A stretch of DNA of 20,515 bases. It comes from UBA1146 sp963854815. GTDB lineage: Bacteria > Planctomycetota > UBA8108 > UBA1146. The translations under genes were made by a program, and so were the position numbers. Each line of letters begins with the position of its first letter. Within the stretch, counting starts at the first letter, position 1. Below the pieces are notes generated by a model that searched no databases, was not told the DNA's origin, and saw only the letters and a list, made by a program, of their open reading frames with translations. This document shows positions 13,917-20,515 of this stretch, piece after piece. The stretch is from the NCBI GenBank assembly GCA_963854815.1, contig CAWLAN010000039.1, positions 1-20,515 on the forward strand, written 5' to 3'.

Positions 13917-14879
13917 TTAAAGACTGCTGCGCCCGATCAGGGCTGACTTGTGGATCTTGCGGATCGCGTTGGCGAACGCTGGAGCACAGGACAGTATCAC
14001 CAGCCTATCATCGGAAATTTTCCCGTCCACGGGAATGGTGTCGAGAAAGGCGAACTCCAGGGCAGGAGAGGCCATCAACCTCTCGACCGCTGGCCCGCAC
14101 AGGACCGGGTGTGTACACGCCAGAGCGATCGATTTGGCGCCCTTTTCGAGGATGATTCCGGCTGCAGCAGTGATGGAGCCACCGGTGGCGATGACGTCAT
14201 CGGCGAGGATGGCATGGAGACCATCGACTTCCCCGATGACGAACCCGATCTCGGTTTCGGTACCACTGATCCTTCTCTTGTCGACCGTTGCGAGCCGGGC
14301 ACCGAGGCCTTGACTGTAAGCGCGGGCCATCTTGATGGCTCCGACGTCAGGACTGACGACGACGAGATCGGTCATCTTCTTTTGCTTGAAATGGTCGATG
14401 ATCACCGACCCTCCGTAGACATGGTCTACCGGGATGTCGAAAAACCCCTGAATCTGTTCGCAATGGAGGTCCATCGTCACGACCCGGTCGGCTCCGGACG
14501 TGACGATCAGGTTGGCGACCAGTTTGGCAGAGATGGGCACCCGCGCACCCTGTTCTCGTCGATCCTGGCGGGCATAACCAAAGTATGGGATGACGGCAGT
14601 GATCCTGGCTGCGGAGGATCGTTTGACACAATCGATCATCACCAGCAATTCCAGCAGGTTCTCGTTCACCGGAGGGCAGGTGGATTGAACGATGAAGACG
14701 TCCTTGCCGCGTACGTCCTCTCCTAGCGAAACACTGATCTCCCCGTCAGGAAATCGGGCAACCTCGGCACGCCCTGGTTCAAGTCCAAGTTCTGAACAGA
14801 TATCAGCCGCCAGCGCAAGGTTCGAATTGCCGTTCAGAACCACCATGCTGTCAGAGAGTTCCTGGGTCATCGGAGTCAT
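13917..14879 (-). CDS. prs: Ribose-phosphate pyrophosphokinase (PRPP synthetase)
   Basis: Makes PRPP from ribose 5-phosphate and ATP for nucleotide, His and Trp synthesis. The 320-residue class I enzyme shows RFPDGEISV (42-50), IPYFGYARQDRR (97-108), the cation-binding signature DLHCEQIQGFFDIPVDH (137-153), the flexible-loop DKRR (200-203) and the PRPP loop ADDVIATGGS (226-235). In the last motif the residue often seen as Asp before TGG is Ala; Ser or Thr at this site is known in active enzymes, so activity is expected. The ATG at 14879 has AGGA 6 nt upstream and overlaps the glmU stop as ATGA, so translation is probably coupled. glmU-prs adjacency is very widely conserved. Confidence 0.96.
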   Translation of the reverse strand: MTPMTQELSDSMVVLNGNSNLALAADICSELGLEPGRAEVARFPDGEISVSLGEDVRGKDVFIVQSTCPPVNENLLELLVMIDCVKRSSAARITAVIPYFGYARQDRREQGARVPISAKLVANLIVTSGADRVVTMDLHCEQIQGFFDIPVDHVYGGSVIIDHFKQKKMTDLVVVSPDVGAIKMARAYSQGLGARLATVDKRRISGTETEIGFVIGEVDGLHAILADDVIATGGSITAAAGIILEKGAKSIALACTHPVLCGPAVERLMASPALEFAFLDTIPVDGKISDDRLVILSCAPAFANAIRKIHKSALIGRSSL

Positions 14880-16186
14880 CTTTCTTCCTCACAAATTTCA
14901 GGGATTGAATCATCATGGCGCTTGATCTTGCGAGCGGGTACTCCAATTACTGTCGAACCGGGCTCGACATCTCGCCCGGCCGGCACCACCGCACCGGCAC
15001 CCACTGTCGCATTTTCACCGATATTTGCCGGAGCGACTATGACGCTGCCGCTACCGATGAATGCACCGGATCCGATCCGGGTCGGAGATTTGACCTTGCC
15101 ATCGTAATTGGCCACCACCGCCCCGGCGCCGATATTTGCCTTCCGGCCGACCGATGCGTTGCCGAGGTATGCCAGATGCTTGGCACGAACACCTTGTTCG
15201 AGGGTGCTATCTTTGATCTCGACGAAGTCCCCCACCTTGACGTCATCTTCGATGACGGTGCCTTCTCTCAGATGGGCAAAGGGGCCGATTTGACAATGGC
15301 TGCCGATTTTGACGCCCCTGCGAATGACCGTCTGTGGATGAATGACCGTATCGGTGCCGATTTCCACGTCGGACTCGATCCAGGTCGTGACCGGATCGAC
15401 GATGGTCACTCCCTCGGCCAGCAATCGGGTGTGGATCCTGTCTTGCAGCACTCGTGAAACACGTGCCAGACCGAGACGATCGTTGACTTGCAGGAACTGT
15501 TGCTGGCCTTCAGATGGGCACGCCGCTACGGGGATCCCGGCCTCGATCAGAACCTCGACAAGGTCAGTCAGATAGGACTCCTTGGCTGAATCAGCGCCAG
15601 CGAGATCGCCGTCGACCATCTTCTGCAGTTGAGGTCGAACCTGTGCGACTCCGAGAGAGTAGATGCCCAGGTTGACCTCGTGGATCGCCTCGATCGAAGA
15701 ATCCGCATCCTGCTGCTCCACGATGCGCTCGAAGGTGCCTTGCCCGGAGCGGACGATCCGCCCCATTCCCGTCGGTTCATCGACGCTACATGAACTGACC
15801 GTGAACGCCGCATCGGATGCTCGATGCGATTGCATCAACGAACCGAGCTGGTCCGGGTCGAGATCGGGAAGATCTCCATTGACGACCAGCACGTCATCGT
15901 GTTGTGGCGGTTGTTGATCGAAGGCAGCAAGGAGAGCATGTGCGGTGCCCAGTTGTTCGGTCTGCATGGCGACACGTATGTCGGTGTCTGCGAGCTGCCC
16001 GGAGACCGCCTTGGCATCATGACCCAGGACCACGATGAGATCATCGGCACCTGCTTCGCGAACACTGCAAATCACCCGATCGAGCATCGTGACACCCAGG
16101 ACCTTGTGAAGGAGTTTGGGCAAACTCGACTTCATGCGAGTCCCTCGTCCTGCGGCCAGGATGATGGCAGAAAATTTCTGGTCCAT
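14876..16186 (-). CDS. glmU: Bifunctional GlmU: glucosamine-1-phosphate acetyltransferase / UDP-GlcNAc pyrophosphorylase
   Basis: Makes UDP-GlcNAc, the substrate shared by peptidoglycan and lipid A synthesis. The 436-residue protein has an N-terminal nucleotidyltransferase domain: LAAGRGTRMKSSLPKLLHKV (10-29), TEQLGTAHA (76-84) and metal-binding D105 in VVNGDLP. The C-terminal left-handed beta-helix (about 245-425) has RAKHLAYLG with acetyltransferase base H337 (E. coli H363) and NIGAGAVVANYDG (351-363). The ATG at 16186 follows TAGGA with suitable spacing; an in-frame GTG nine codons upstream lacks a ribosome-binding site. It overlaps prs by four bases. It provides substrate for LpxA encoded in the same gene run about 9 kb downstream. 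tRNA-Gln lies 119 bp upstream, with no terminator seen between them. Confidence 0.96.
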   Translation of the reverse strand: MDQKFSAIILAAGRGTRMKSSLPKLLHKVLGVTMLDRVICSVREAGADDLIVVLGHDAKAVSGQLADTDIRVAMQTEQLGTAHALLAAFDQQPPQHDDVLVVNGDLPDLDPDQLGSLMQSHRASDAAFTVSSCSVDEPTGMGRIVRSGQGTFERIVEQQDADSSIEAIHEVNLGIYSLGVAQVRPQLQKMVDGDLAGADSAKESYLTDLVEVLIEAGIPVAACPSEGQQQFLQVNDRLGLARVSRVLQDRIHTRLLAEGVTIVDPVTTWIESDVEIGTDTVIHPQTVIRRGVKIGSHCQIGPFAHLREGTVIEDDVKVGDFVEIKDSTLEQGVRAKHLAYLGNASVGRKANIGAGAVVANYDGKVKSPTRIGSGAFIGSGSVIVAPANIGENATVGAGAVVPAGRDVEPGSTVIGVPARKIKRHDDSIPEICEEER

Positions 16187-16305
16187 CGGGATTCCTATCG
16201 TGTTCGCCTTCACAATCGTGCGGAGCCTTCTGAGGTTCCGCCAACCGGATCGAATCTGTGGTTCAGATGGGCAAGAGCCGCCGCAACGTGTGAAAAGGCT
16301 GCAAA

Positions 16306-16380
16306 TGGCTACCCGGCGAGGACTCGAACCTCGAATGACTGGACCAAAACCAGTTGTGTTGCCAATTACACCACCGGGTA
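16306..16380 (-). tRNA. trnQ: tRNA-Gln(UUG), CCA encoded
   Basis: A cloverleaf on the minus strand. The acceptor is TACCCGG with CCGGGTA; the U1-A72 pair is usual for bacterial tRNA-Gln. The discriminator is G, followed by encoded CCA (16308-16306). The anticodon stem ACTGG/CCAGT holds loop TTTTGGT with anticodon TTG. The T-arm is CGAGG-TTCGAGT-CCTCG. It stands at the head of the glmU-prs gene run behind a strong promoter. Confidence 0.95.
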
Positions 16381-16414
16381 GCGATCATCTGTTTCACCAG
16401 ACGTGACGATCTGT

Positions 16415-16430
16415 CGCGAACCAGTTCGCG
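16415..16430 (-). other. leader hairpin ahead of tRNA-Gln
   Basis: CGCGAAC and GTTCGCG form a perfect inverted repeat around two bases, between the promoter and the tRNA 5' end. It may help 5' processing of the precursor or be incidental. No U-run follows it. Confidence 0.35.
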
Positions 16431-16449
16431 TCCTCGCTCACCGTTTTGG

Positions 16450-16479
16450 ATTCTATCCGCGGGGCCGAAGTAGGGTCAA
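16450..16479 (-). promoter_or_regulatory. strong sigma70-like promoter for tRNA-Gln and the glmU run
   Basis: The minus strand reads TTGACC (16479-16474), an 18-bp spacer and TAGAAT (16455-16450), both 5/6 to consensus. This is the best promoter match seen in the window. The predicted start is about 60 nt upstream of tRNA-Gln. With no terminator visible between tRNA-Gln and glmU, it probably drives the glmU-prs-rplY-pth run as well. Confidence 0.65.
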
Positions 16480-16495
16480 TCGCACTCAGGCAGTT

Positions 16496-17131
16496 TCAGG
16501 GCGATCTGGTCTCCTCGAGGGATCTTGACCACTGGAGCAGCGGAGGGATCAGATAGCGCGACCAGGACTCCCAGGCGGGGTCTTCCGGCTGCAACAGTTC
16601 GAGCGCTTGCCAGCACCCTTCCATCCGATCGGTCTCGCGGATGGCGGGCCTATGGTCGAGTTGCGCAACGACGGCCAGACCCAGATGGACCCTCCCCACC
16701 TCCGATTGGTCGTCATTGATCCAGCCGAGCATGTGAAACCCCAGCGCAGCGCGCTCGAGATCGATCTCCTCGGATAGTTCCCGCTTCATGCCACGGATCA
16801 GCAGCGGGTCATCAGCAGCAGGTTCGGGATTGACATGGCCGCCCACCCCGATCGATCTGCGATGATGGAGACGCGATTCTCCCTGGGTCGAGAGACGACG
16901 CAGCGTCAGAATCTGTCCCTCGTTGTGCAGGGCAATGTAAGGAATCAGCTGTTTCCATTCCGGATCCTGCTCGACCTCGTTTCTGGGTCGGAAAGATCCT
17001 GCAGGTTCCAGTCGGGTGCAGTTGAGGTGGAGATCTCCATCATCTGGCAGAAAACCCTGGAACACCCCGAGTTCTTGCTCCATCACCGATCGGGGAATTC
17101 CCCACACCTGCTCGATCACCGAATCGTTCAT
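16496..17131 (-). CDS. NUDIX-family hydrolase with a divergent Nudix box
   Basis: A 211-residue cytoplasmic protein. LIPYIALHNEGQILTLRR (62-79) is the first Nudix beta-strand pair. SIGVGGHVNPE (93-103) and GMKRELSEEI (114-123) form the Nudix box, where REx-x-EE ligates the divalent metal. The box departs from the GX5EX7REUXEEXGU consensus: the middle Glu is replaced and the Gly after EE is Asp (D124). The GGHVNPE form is typical, from memory, of a NUDIX subgroup annotated as predicted phosphoesterases. Substrate is unknown. The ATG at 17131 has AGAGAGG 5 nt upstream and starts MNDSVIEQVWGIPR; the longer frame to 17254 would run into the opposing gene. It is divergent from the DUF1573 gene, with a 114-bp shared upstream region. 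Confidence 0.8.
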   Translation of the reverse strand: MNDSVIEQVWGIPRSVMEQELGVFQGFLPDDGDLHLNCTRLEPAGSFRPRNEVEQDPEWKQLIPYIALHNEGQILTLRRLSTQGESRLHHRRSIGVGGHVNPEPAADDPLLIRGMKRELSEEIDLERAALGFHMLGWINDDQSEVGRVHLGLAVVAQLDHRPAIRETDRMEGCWQALELLQPEDPAWESWSRYLIPPLLQWSRSLEETRSP

Positions 17132-17219
17132 GCAAACCTCTCTACATGGGCCAGTGCTGCTTGAAAATATGCCAGCGGAAAGAAAGACACCAGAGGCCAC
17201 ATTCGCCCCGGAAAGTCGA

Positions 17220-17225
17220 TACAAT
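17220..17225 (+). promoter_or_regulatory. possible -10 box for the DUF1573-lpxD pair
   Basis: TACAAT matches TATAAT at five of six positions and lies 20 bp before the start codon. No good -35 is found at 16-18 bp upstream, and the implied leader would be very short. The intergenic region must hold a promoter for this plus-strand pair, but this exact site is a weak guess. Confidence 0.3.
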
Positions 17226-17245
17226 GCGGGCCAAGGAGATCGTCG

Positions 17246-18274
17246 ATGGAGCATCGCGCGCCGTTACCCACCTTTTTACTGTCTATGTGGCTGTTGCTGC
17301 CAGTGACCACGATCCACGCCCAGTCCTCCTCCTCGGTGGTGCTCGAGCCAGCCACCATCCACCTGGGTGATGTTGGCCATGGCCACAAACAGATTCTCGA
17401 GTTTTCACTCGTCAATCAGACCAAGGGGGAAATCACGATCGACAGGATCCGCCCCACCTGCGGCTGCATGAAGATGCTTCCTCATGACCTGAGGATGCCG
17501 CTGGGGCCGGCAGAATCTCGTAGTTATCGCTGCGAGGTTTCGCTCGGAAGAGGCTGGGGGTCTTTCTACAAGAAGATCGAGGTCTCGGTTCGAGGGCAGG
17601 GAACGTTGTTTCTTCCGGTCGAGGCCTGGTTCCACCCTGGTTTTCGGATTTCCGCTCTGGAGATGGTGTTTGCGACCGCTGTTGGGCTCGAAATCCCTGA
17701 ATCCAGACAGACGATAGAGATCTTCAACGAGAGTGGCGGGCCGCCACCCACAATCACCGAACTACGTACCGAAGATCCACGCTGGACAGTTCGCCTCGGC
17801 AAAACACTCGAGGACCGGAGTGTCATCGAAGTGAGCGCCTCTTCGGAGTTTGCCCGGGGTCGGATCGTTGGAAAGGTACATGGAAAATGTAACGATTTGC
17901 CCTTCATCATCCCGCTACGGGGACGCGCCTTTCAACACGTCATCCATGAACCGCAGGCATGGAATCTCAACCAGATCAACAAAACAGGCTTTTGCCAGAA
18001 GATCCTGAAAATTCGACGAGCTGACGGCAAACCTGTGCGGGTTCTGTCCGCGCGAGTGGAACTTTCCAGATCTCCCGCCGGACTCGATGTGTCGGTCACC
18101 CCACGATCGTTGGATGACGGCTCCGTCGAGTTGCGGGCTTACGTGGCGCATCCGTTGCCGCTGAAATCCGGAGGGTTATTCGGTAAGATCACCCTTCAAC
18201 TGGACTGCGCTGACGAGAAGGAACTCGTCCTCGACTTGTTGGGCTTGATCCGAATCGGGGGAACAAAGCCATGA
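17246..18274 (+). CDS. Exported DUF1573-family protein
   Basis: A 342-residue protein with a signal peptide (residues about 1-25: MEHRAPLPTFLLSMWLLLPV..., Ala25 before QSSSS). After it comes a DUF1573-type immunoglobulin-like domain: LEPATIHLGDVGHGHKQILEFSLVNQ, then the hallmark ITIDRIRPTCGCMK with C72-G-C74, and a second similar half to about 330 (VEIxV strands, PLRGRAF). Such proteins are frequent in Planctomycetota and Bacteroidetes. They are predicted periplasmic; their role is not established, although the CGC pair might bind metal or form a disulfide. The ATG at 17246 has a perfect AAGGAG 7 nt upstream. The stop overlaps the lpxD start (ATGA), which implies translational coupling and hints at an envelope role. 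Confidence 0.8.
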   Translation: MEHRAPLPTFLLSMWLLLPVTTIHAQSSSSVVLEPATIHLGDVGHGHKQILEFSLVNQTKGEITIDRIRPTCGCMKMLPHDLRMPLGPAESRSYRCEVSLGRGWGSFYKKIEVSVRGQGTLFLPVEAWFHPGFRISALEMVFATAVGLEIPESRQTIEIFNESGGPPPTITELRTEDPRWTVRLGKTLEDRSVIEVSASSEFARGRIVGKVHGKCNDLPFIIPLRGRAFQHVIHEPQAWNLNQINKTGFCQKILKIRRADGKPVRVLSARVELSRSPAGLDVSVTPRSLDDGSVELRAYVAHPLPLKSGGLFGKITLQLDCADEKELVLDLLGLIRIGGTKP

Positions 18275-19305
18275 CGCTGGCAGCTCAGGAGATCGCAGAT
18301 CGTCTCGGGGGTGTACTCGAGGGCCGTTCGGAGATCTTGATCGATTGTGTACGACCGCCGGAAAGCGCCGGAGATGGTGATCTGGCGTGGATTGCTGATA
18401 ACCGCAGTGTCCCGACCGGAATCGCTGCTTCTGCAGTTCTGGTCGGGCCCTCCAGGCCCAGTGAAGAACTGCTCGATGTGCCCGCCATCATCCGCCATGA
18501 GAATCCACAGGAAGCCTTCGCCAGGGCGATCCTGTTGCTCCACCCGGAACCGGATCCACCCTTTTCCGGCATCAGTGATACCGCCCGGATCCATCCTGAT
18601 AGCAACATCGCCGGCGATGTCATCATCGGGCCCGCAGTCACCATCGATGCCGCTGTCGAAATCGGCACGGAATCGGTGATTCATCCCGGGGTGGTGATTC
18701 TGGGACCTTCTGAAATCGGTGCCGGTGTCACGCTTCATGCCAACGTGGTGATCTATGGCAACACGCACATCGGCGAGGGAACCATCGTCCATGCCGGAAC
18801 CGTGATCGGGGCAGATGGTTTCGGCTATGCACCGGCAGACGAGGGTGCCCGCAAGATCCCGCATCGAGGTGGTGTCCGGATCGGTAGAGACGTCGAGATC
18901 GGCAGCAATTGCGCCATCGATCGTGGTGCGCTCGAGGATACCGTCATCGGCGAGGGTTGCAAACTCGACAACCTGGTCCACATCGCTCACAACGTCGTGA
19001 TCGGACCGCACAGTTTCTTTGCCGCACAGGTCGGGATTGCCGGCTCGTCGACAATAGGACAGGGATGCGAGTTTGGTGGCCAGAGCGGCATGATCGGACA
19101 CGCCGAGGTGGGTGATCGGACTCAGGTGGCCGCCAAGGCGGGAGTGCTGCGTTCCTTTGAAGGGGATCAGGTTCTGATGGGGCTGCCGGCTGAAGATGGG
19201 CGCCAGATGCGCAAGATTTACACCATCATCTCGCAGTTGCCGGAACTGCGCGACAGGATCCGGAAACTGGAACGGGATCTGAAAAACCTCGAGAGCGCTG
19301 AATAG
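18271..19305 (+). CDS. lpxD: UDP-3-O-(3-hydroxyacyl)glucosamine N-acyltransferase (LpxD)
   Basis: The third lipid A step: N-acylation of the LpxC product using 3-hydroxyacyl-ACP. The 344-residue protein has the N-terminal uridine-binding domain (about 1-95), a left-handed beta-helix of hexapeptides (about 100-290), the segment ADGFGYAP (181-188), and the catalytic pair H240 in NLVHIAHNV and H277 in GMIGHAEVG. The 37-residue separation matches E. coli H239/H276. The C-terminal helix (about 305-344, IISQLPELRDRIRKLERDLKNLE) is as in the family. The ATG at 18271 overlaps the DUF1573 stop by four bases. Unlike E. coli, lpxD is apart from lpxA and lpxC, on the opposite strand but only about 10 kb away. 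Confidence 0.95.
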   Translation: MTLAAQEIADRLGGVLEGRSEILIDCVRPPESAGDGDLAWIADNRSVPTGIAASAVLVGPSRPSEELLDVPAIIRHENPQEAFARAILLLHPEPDPPFSGISDTARIHPDSNIAGDVIIGPAVTIDAAVEIGTESVIHPGVVILGPSEIGAGVTLHANVVIYGNTHIGEGTIVHAGTVIGADGFGYAPADEGARKIPHRGGVRIGRDVEIGSNCAIDRGALEDTVIGEGCKLDNLVHIAHNVVIGPHSFFAAQVGIAGSSTIGQGCEFGGQSGMIGHAEVGDRTQVAAKAGVLRSFEGDQVLMGLPAEDGRQMRKIYTIISQLPELRDRIRKLERDLKNLESAE

Positions 19306-19320
19306 ATCGTCGTACATCTC

Positions 19321-19349
19321 TTGCCGATATCTCGCTGGATCTCTATAAG
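19321..19349 (+). promoter_or_regulatory. sigma70-like promoter of tRNA-Ala
   Basis: TTGCCG (19321-19326), a 17-bp spacer and TATAAG (19344-19349) match consensus at 4/6 and 5/6. The start site would be roughly 20 nt before the mature tRNA-Ala 5' end. Confidence 0.6.
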
Positions 19350-19378
19350 CGAATCGGTTCGAGACGAATCACAACCGA

Positions 19379-19454
19379 GGGCCTGTAGCTCAGCTGGGAG
19401 AGCGCTGCGTTCGCAATGCAGAGGTCAGGGGTTCGATCCCCCTCAGGTCCACCA
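19379..19454 (+). tRNA. trnA: tRNA-Ala(CGC), CCA encoded
   Basis: The acceptor GGGCCTG pairs with CAGGTCC, then discriminator A and encoded CCA. The third acceptor pairing includes a G-U, and the G3-U70 identity element of tRNA-Ala is present (G19381 with T19448). The anticodon stem CTGCG/TGCAG holds loop TTCGCAA with anticodon CGC, reading GCG codons. The T-arm is AGGGG-TTCGATC-CCCCT. Confidence 0.95.
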
Positions 19455-19466
19455 GATTTAACGAGG

Positions 19467-19498
19467 CAGGGCGTAGAGTCGCATGACTCTGCGCCCTG
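19467..19498 (+). terminator. long hairpin after tRNA-Ala, probable terminator
   Basis: A 14-bp stem (19467-19480 with 19485-19498, one G-U pair) closed by a GCAT tetraloop starts 13 bp past the tRNA. It is followed by TACTTCATC, not a real U-run. Position and stability suggest a terminator or a 3' processing barrier; the weak U-run keeps confidence moderate. The remaining 150 bp to the next gene show no further clear feature. Confidence 0.5.
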
Positions 19499-19647
19499 TA
19501 CTTCATCGGGCAGACCCCCGCTCGCTTTCTGATTCCGGGCCTTGTCCTTCAGCGGCGATTCAACGATCCTCTGAGGCTTGAACGGGCAGTTTGAGTCATG
19601 CAGACCCTGCCCAAGCAAGCAGGACCAGGAAGCCAAGGTGACCGGCC

Positions 19648-20349
19648 GTGGGTCGACTCGATAGGATCATGCTGCTGATACTGGCCATCGCGGTCAGCGG
19701 CTGTGCCTCGTCAGGGGATCTGGAGGACGACTTGCATCTCGATGCCAGAGAACGAGTTCTCGTGGTTCATGGACTGTTCAGAACCCATCGGGCGATGTGG
19801 CCGTTGCGTTCCCCGCTCGAAGCTGCCGGATTCGAGGTGCTCGAGTACCGCTATCCATCGACACGCAAGGATGTCGACGTTCTCGCCGAGGGGCTGCGAG
19901 AGCATCTCCACCAGCTGGTCGATGAACAACCGGGGGTGCCCCTTCATGTCGTCGGCCACAGCCTGGGAGCGATCATCTCGGTTCGGGCCACGACCCCCGA
20001 GATCGTCGGCGTCAAAAGGGTAGTGCAGATCTCGCCGCCCAATCAGGGTTCTCCGGTGGCGAGAACCTTCGAACGGGTGCTGGGCGACTGGGTCGCCCCG
20101 ATCAAGGAGCTGTCGGATCGCGGTGGTGGTCCGCTGCCGGAGAACACTCTTCCAGCCACTGCGACCGGGGTCATCGCCGCGGCAAACGACGTCATGGTGC
20201 CGCTCGATTGCACCTATCTCGAGGGCGCCACCGACAGGATCATCCTGCCTGGAACGCACACTTTCGTGTTCTGGAGGAAACGTACCCAGCGGGAAGTCAT
20301 TCACTTCCTGCTGCGAGGGCGCTTTTCAGATGACGCGCCTCGTCCCTGA
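19648..20349 (+). CDS. Lipoprotein alpha/beta hydrolase (lipase/esterase-like)
   Basis: A 233-residue predicted lipoprotein. The N-terminus MGRLDRIMLLILAIAVSGCASS carries a short positive region, a hydrophobic core and lipobox VSGC with C19. The mature part is an alpha/beta hydrolase: VLVVHGLFRTHRAMW (37-51, the HG oxyanion region), nucleophile S105 in GHSLG, ISPPNQGSP (128-136, as in PGAP1/LipA-type lipases), candidate acid D181 in ANDVMVPLD and base H204 in GTHTFVF. The triad looks complete. The start is GTG at 19648, with AAGGTGA 6 nt upstream; the ATG at 19669 is a shorter alternative that still keeps the lipobox. It stands alone on the plus strand and converges with the next gene. The substrate is unknown; a membrane-facing acyl ester is plausible. 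Confidence 0.8.
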   Translation: MGRLDRIMLLILAIAVSGCASSGDLEDDLHLDARERVLVVHGLFRTHRAMWPLRSPLEAAGFEVLEYRYPSTRKDVDVLAEGLREHLHQLVDEQPGVPLHVVGHSLGAIISVRATTPEIVGVKRVVQISPPNQGSPVARTFERVLGDWVAPIKELSDRGGGPLPENTLPATATGVIAAANDVMVPLDCTYLEGATDRIILPGTHTFVFWRKRTQREVIHFLLRGRFSDDAPRP

Positions 20350-20379
20350 CGGATGGATCCGGCTCCATTGACGAAGCGA

Positions 20380-20515
20380 TCAGGAACCGGGATCTTCGAG
20401 CCGGGCGACGATGTGCTGGGCGGCTTGTTGTGGCGAAGCCGCAGCGATGCTGAAGCGGTAGTCCTTGTGCTCGCTGCCATGGAGATAACGAGGGTCATAG
20501 TGGCGCTGTAACAGG
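20380..20515 (-). CDS. C-terminal fragment, possibly tRNA 2-selenouridine synthase (MnmH)
   Basis: The last 45 codons of a minus-strand gene entering from the right edge and ending with TGA at 20382-20380. The visible sequence starts LLQRHYDPRYLHGSEHKDY and ends ARLEDPGS. A leading helix followed by HYDPxY near the C-terminus recalls MnmH/SelU, whose last segment has a (Y/H)YDPxY motif and a short helix after it. The match is from memory over a short stretch and the catalytic rhodanese and P-loop parts are outside the window, so the name is tentative. Coding is supported by the open frame running to the edge and the convergent layout, 30 bp from the hydrolase gene. Confidence 0.45.
   Translation of the reverse strand, partial: LLQRHYDPRYLHGSEHKDYRFSIAAASPQQAAQHIVARLEDPGS

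Noticed and set aside
16116..16406. Plus-strand open frame ending GLEPRMTGPKPVVLPITPPG
   Set aside because: It is a spurious translation across tRNA-Gln antisense and the start of glmU.
18196..19317. Minus-strand open frame of 373 codons
   Set aside because: It is fully antisense to lpxD, whose sequence and catalytic residues are clear; the translation has no recognisable fold and reflects codon bias.
19455..19500. tRNA-Ala 3' end and hairpin considered as a phage attachment site
   Set aside because: No integrase, no direct repeat of the tRNA end and no foreign genes follow.
19343..19636. Minus-strand open frame containing GDRTPDLCIANAALSQLSYRP
   Set aside because: This is the well-known spurious translation across an antisense tRNA-Ala gene.

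Overview
The window is a stretch of Gram-negative bacterial core genome, moderately GC-rich by eye, with no mobile element, CRISPR array or phage gene seen. Lipid A genes (lpxA, lpxC, lpxD) prove an outer membrane. The fused lpxC-fabZ gene, an exported DUF1573-type protein, a 196-residue EF-Ts and the gene order point away from Proteobacteria and towards the PVC/FCB groups. I favour a Planctomycetota-like organism, but this is inference from gene families and not a phylogenetic result.

Layout. Positions 1-257 hold the start of a PrkA-like kinase gene (minus). Positions 378-1544 hold a glutaryl-CoA dehydrogenase (minus) with a terminator at each end of its neighbourhood. tRNA-Glu and tRNA-Lys (1749-1907, minus) have their own promoter and terminator. 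Positions 1969-4889 are the rpsB-tsf-pyrH-frr translation operon (minus), with a promoter and structured leader at about 4890-5057. Positions 5096-16380 are one collinear minus-strand run, read in the order tRNA-Gln, glmU, prs, rplY, pth, rpsF, ssb, rpsR, rplI, dnaB, skp/ompH, lpxC-fabZ, lpxA and a Gfo/Idh oxidoreductase. Most gaps are 0-45 bp, with stop/start overlaps at glmU-prs and skp-lpxC. A strong sigma70-like promoter (16450-16479) lies in front of tRNA-Gln. A NUDIX gene (16496-17131, minus) is divergent from a plus-strand pair made of a DUF1573 exported protein and lpxD, which overlap by four bases. tRNA-Ala(CGC), a lipoprotein alpha/beta hydrolase (plus) and the 3' end of a possible tRNA 2-selenouridine synthase gene (minus) close the window.

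How the genes work together. GlmU makes UDP-GlcNAc. LpxA, LpxC and LpxD turn it into the diacyl precursor of lipid A. The FabZ half of the fusion draws on the same 3-hydroxyacyl-ACP pool. The Gfo/Idh enzyme beside lpxA is a candidate GnnA, which would make a 3-amino sugar for amide-linked lipid A. Skp/OmpH escorts outer-membrane proteins. The rest of the run serves translation (S2, EF-Ts, RRF, S6, S18, L9, L25, Pth, tRNAs), replication (DnaB, SSB) and nucleotide supply (Prs, PyrH). The run thus joins envelope synthesis to growth genes.

The most unusual feature is ribosomal protein S6. Its gene carries 27 in-frame 15-bp repeats encoding a long acidic Ser-Glu-Pro-Glu-Asp/Gln tail, and it starts at a TTG codon behind a strong Shine-Dalgarno sequence. 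Otherwise this is mostly an ordinary housekeeping region. I did not find a convincing undescribed multi-gene system.
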